From the NCBI RefSeq assembly GCF_007559005.1, contig NZ_CP041763.1, positions 372,001-436,000 of the forward strand: a DNA stretch of 64,000 bases. The letters are read 5' to 3'. Made by a program: the position numbers and the translations under genes. Below are positions 62,722 to 64,000 of this stretch, one piece after another; position 1 is the stretch's first letter, and every line of letters starts with the position of its first letter. Below the pieces are notes generated by a model that was given only the letters and a program-made list of their open reading frames with translations, searched no databases and was not told the DNA's origin. This DNA comes from Gordonia zhaorongruii. GTDB lineage: Bacteria > Actinomycetota > Actinomycetes > Mycobacteriales > Mycobacteriaceae.

Positions 62722-63402
62722 ATGACCGCTCGCATCGGAGTCATCACCTTTCCCGGCACCCTCGACGACGTCGACGCCGCCCGCGCCGTGCGCATGGCAG
62801 GCGGCGAATCCGTCTCGCTCTGGCACGGCGACGCCGACCTCAAGGGCGTCGACGCCGTCGTCGTCCCCGGTGGATTCTCGTACGGCGACTACCTCCGCTG
62901 CGGGGCGATCGCCAAGTTCGCGCCGGTGATGGGCGAGGTCGTGGCCGCCGCCGAACGCGGTATGCCGGTGCTCGGTATCTGCAACGGCTTCCAGATCCTG
63001 TGCGAGGCGGGGCTCCTGCCGGGGGCCCTGGCCCGTAACGAGGGTCTGCACTTCGTCTGCCGTGATCAGTGGCTGCGCGTGGAGTCGAACACCACCGCTT
63101 GGACCACTCGTTACGAGCTCGGCGCCGAGATCCTCATCCCGCTGAAGTCGGGGGAGGGGCGCTACGTCGCCTCCGACGAGACCCTGGAGGAGTTGAAGGG
63201 CGAAGGCCGCATCGCGTTCACCTACGCGGGTGACAACCCCAACGGCTCGCAGCTCGACATCGCCGGCATCTCCAGCGCGAACGGCCGCGTCGTCGGATTG
63301 ATGCCGCACCCCGAGCACTCGATCGAGGCTCTCACCGGTCCGTCCGACGACGGTCTGGGTCTCTTCTACTCGGCACTCGACGCGGTCCTGGCAGCAGTCT
63401 GA
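62722..63402 (+). CDS. purQ: FGAM synthase glutaminase subunit PurQ
   Basis: Class I glutamine amidotransferase of 226 residues. [20 protein letters not shown] starts it; the nucleophile is the Cys in [18 protein letters not shown], and [18 protein letters not shown] holds the catalytic His and Glu. [20 protein letters not shown] is the oxyanion region. It supplies ammonia to PurL, whose gene is not in the window. Confidence 0.96.
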   Translation: MTARIGVITFPGTLDDVDAARAVRMAGGESVSLWHGDADLKGVDAVVVPGGFSYGDYLRCGAIAKFAPVMGEVVAAAERGMPVLGICNGFQILCEAGLLPGALARNEGLHFVCRDQWLRVESNTTAWTTRYELGAEILIPLKSGEGRYVASDETLEELKGEGRIAFTYAGDNPNGSQLDIAGISSANGRVVGLMPHPEHSIEALTGPSDDGLGLFYSALDAVLAAV

Positions 63403-63426
63403 TCCGGTCATGAGTCTGATCCCGTC

Positions 63427-64000
63427 ATGGTGAGCACCGCGACGTTCCGGACCAGCGCGTCGGCGGAGGGTCTCGGCGAGTTCGTCGACGCTTCGCCGTC
63501 GCCGTTCCACGTGTGCCGCACAGTGGCCGCCGAACTCGACCGAGCCGGCTACACGCAGATCTCCGAGGATCAGCCGTGGGCCGACTCGGCGGCATCGGGC
63601 GGGCGTGCCTACGTGGTCCGCGGTGGCTCGATCATCGCGTGGGACGCGCAGCCCGCTCCGACACTCGCCGAGCCGCGCACGGGGTTCCGCATCGTCGGTG
63701 GCCACACGGACAGCCCGAACCTTCGGGTCAAGCAGCACCCGGACCGCCGGTCGGCGGGCTTGTCGACGGTGGCGCTCGAACCGTACGGCGGCGCATGGCT
63801 CAATTCGTGGCTCGACCGCGACCTCGGCATCTCCGGTCGCATCGCGTACGCCGACGGATCACGGGTGGCGCACCGGCTGGTGTGCATCGACGAGCCGGTC
63901 CTGCGCGTGCCCCAACTCGCCATTCACCTGTCCGAGGACCGCAAGGGCGTTCATCTCGACCCGCAGCGCCACGTCGACGCGGTGTGGGGCGTGGAGGAGA
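63427..64000 (+). CDS. M18-family aminopeptidase, N-terminal part
   Basis: The window ends within the gene; 191 residues are visible. [20 protein letters not shown] is the usual M18 opening, and [20 protein letters not shown] contains the first zinc ligand His and the Asp after it. [20 protein letters not shown] and [15 protein letters not shown] follow. It is a zinc-dependent aspartyl-type or general aminopeptidase. It follows purQ by 24 bases, like pepC near the purine genes of mycobacteria. Confidence 0.92.
   Translation, partial: MVSTATFRTSASAEGLGEFVDASPSPFHVCRTVAAELDRAGYTQISEDQPWADSAASGGRAYVVRGGSIIAWDAQPAPTLAEPRTGFRIVGGHTDSPNLRVKQHPDRRSAGLSTVALEPYGGAWLNSWLDRDLGISGRIAYADGSRVAHRLVCIDEPVLRVPQLAIHLSEDRKGVHLDPQRHVDAVWGVEE

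Overview
The window is high-GC actinobacterial DNA, most probably from a Gordonia-like member of the Mycobacteriales. This rests on close resemblance to M. tuberculosis KstR/KstR2 sterol-regulon proteins (recalled family knowledge, no search run), frequent GTG starts, and a dispersed intergenic repeat built on 'ggttgagcgagcgcagcgag' that I associate with such genomes. I saw no rRNA, tRNA, CRISPR array, prophage or transposase.

Layout. 1-405: tail of an acyl-CoA synthetase. 415-5284: first block of steroid C/D-ring genes (fadD3 divergent from fadE30-ipdF-fadA6) around a KstR2 operator. 5558-8679: a putative operon of a mycofactocin-type SDR, a flavin monooxygenase and an NTF2-like protein. 8742-12151: FUSC transporter, MarR regulator, aldehyde dehydrogenase. 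12295-12940: kstR2 behind a perfect KstR2 box. 12984-17464: methyltransferase, a LysR/NTF2 pair flanked by 185-bp direct repeats, a VOC protein and sigG. 17561-23075: ipdC-ipdB-ipdA-echA20 divergent from two SDR genes around a second KstR2 operator. 23149-27191: unusual GyrA-coil/GNAT protein, a KstR-box acyl-CoA ligase, a TetR gene and a secreted propeller protein. 27390-30945: ddn-fadA5 divergent from cyp125 and an NTF2-like gene. 32018-41102: side-chain block (ltp3, ltp4, tandem DUF35, F420-dependent oxidoreductase, echA19, fadD19, nitronate monooxygenase-like).

41119-43705 is a zinc-starvation island: zinc-free L31 and an Mrf/COG0523-like protein diverge from zinc-free L28, L33, S14 and S18 genes, with two Zur-like boxes between. 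43717-52371 holds a RecQ-like helicase, MerR plus aldo/keto reductase, two polyprenyl-type glycosyltransferases and LtrA. 52436-64000 is core metabolism: purD, purB, purC, purS, purQ, oligopeptidase B, a MarR-controlled MFS pump, glutathione peroxidase and the start of an M18 aminopeptidase.

Functionally, KstR-box genes (cyp125, fadA5, fadD19, echA19, ltp3/ltp4) shorten the sterol side chain, including C-24-branched chains. KstR2-box genes (fadD3, fadE30, ipdF, ipdABC, echA20, fadA6) degrade the C/D-ring propionate HIP. Genes for the A/B rings, mce4 uptake, fadE28/29-ltp2 and fadE31-33 are not in the window, so the pathway is only partly represented. All functional calls come from reading motifs and remembered family sequences; none were computed.
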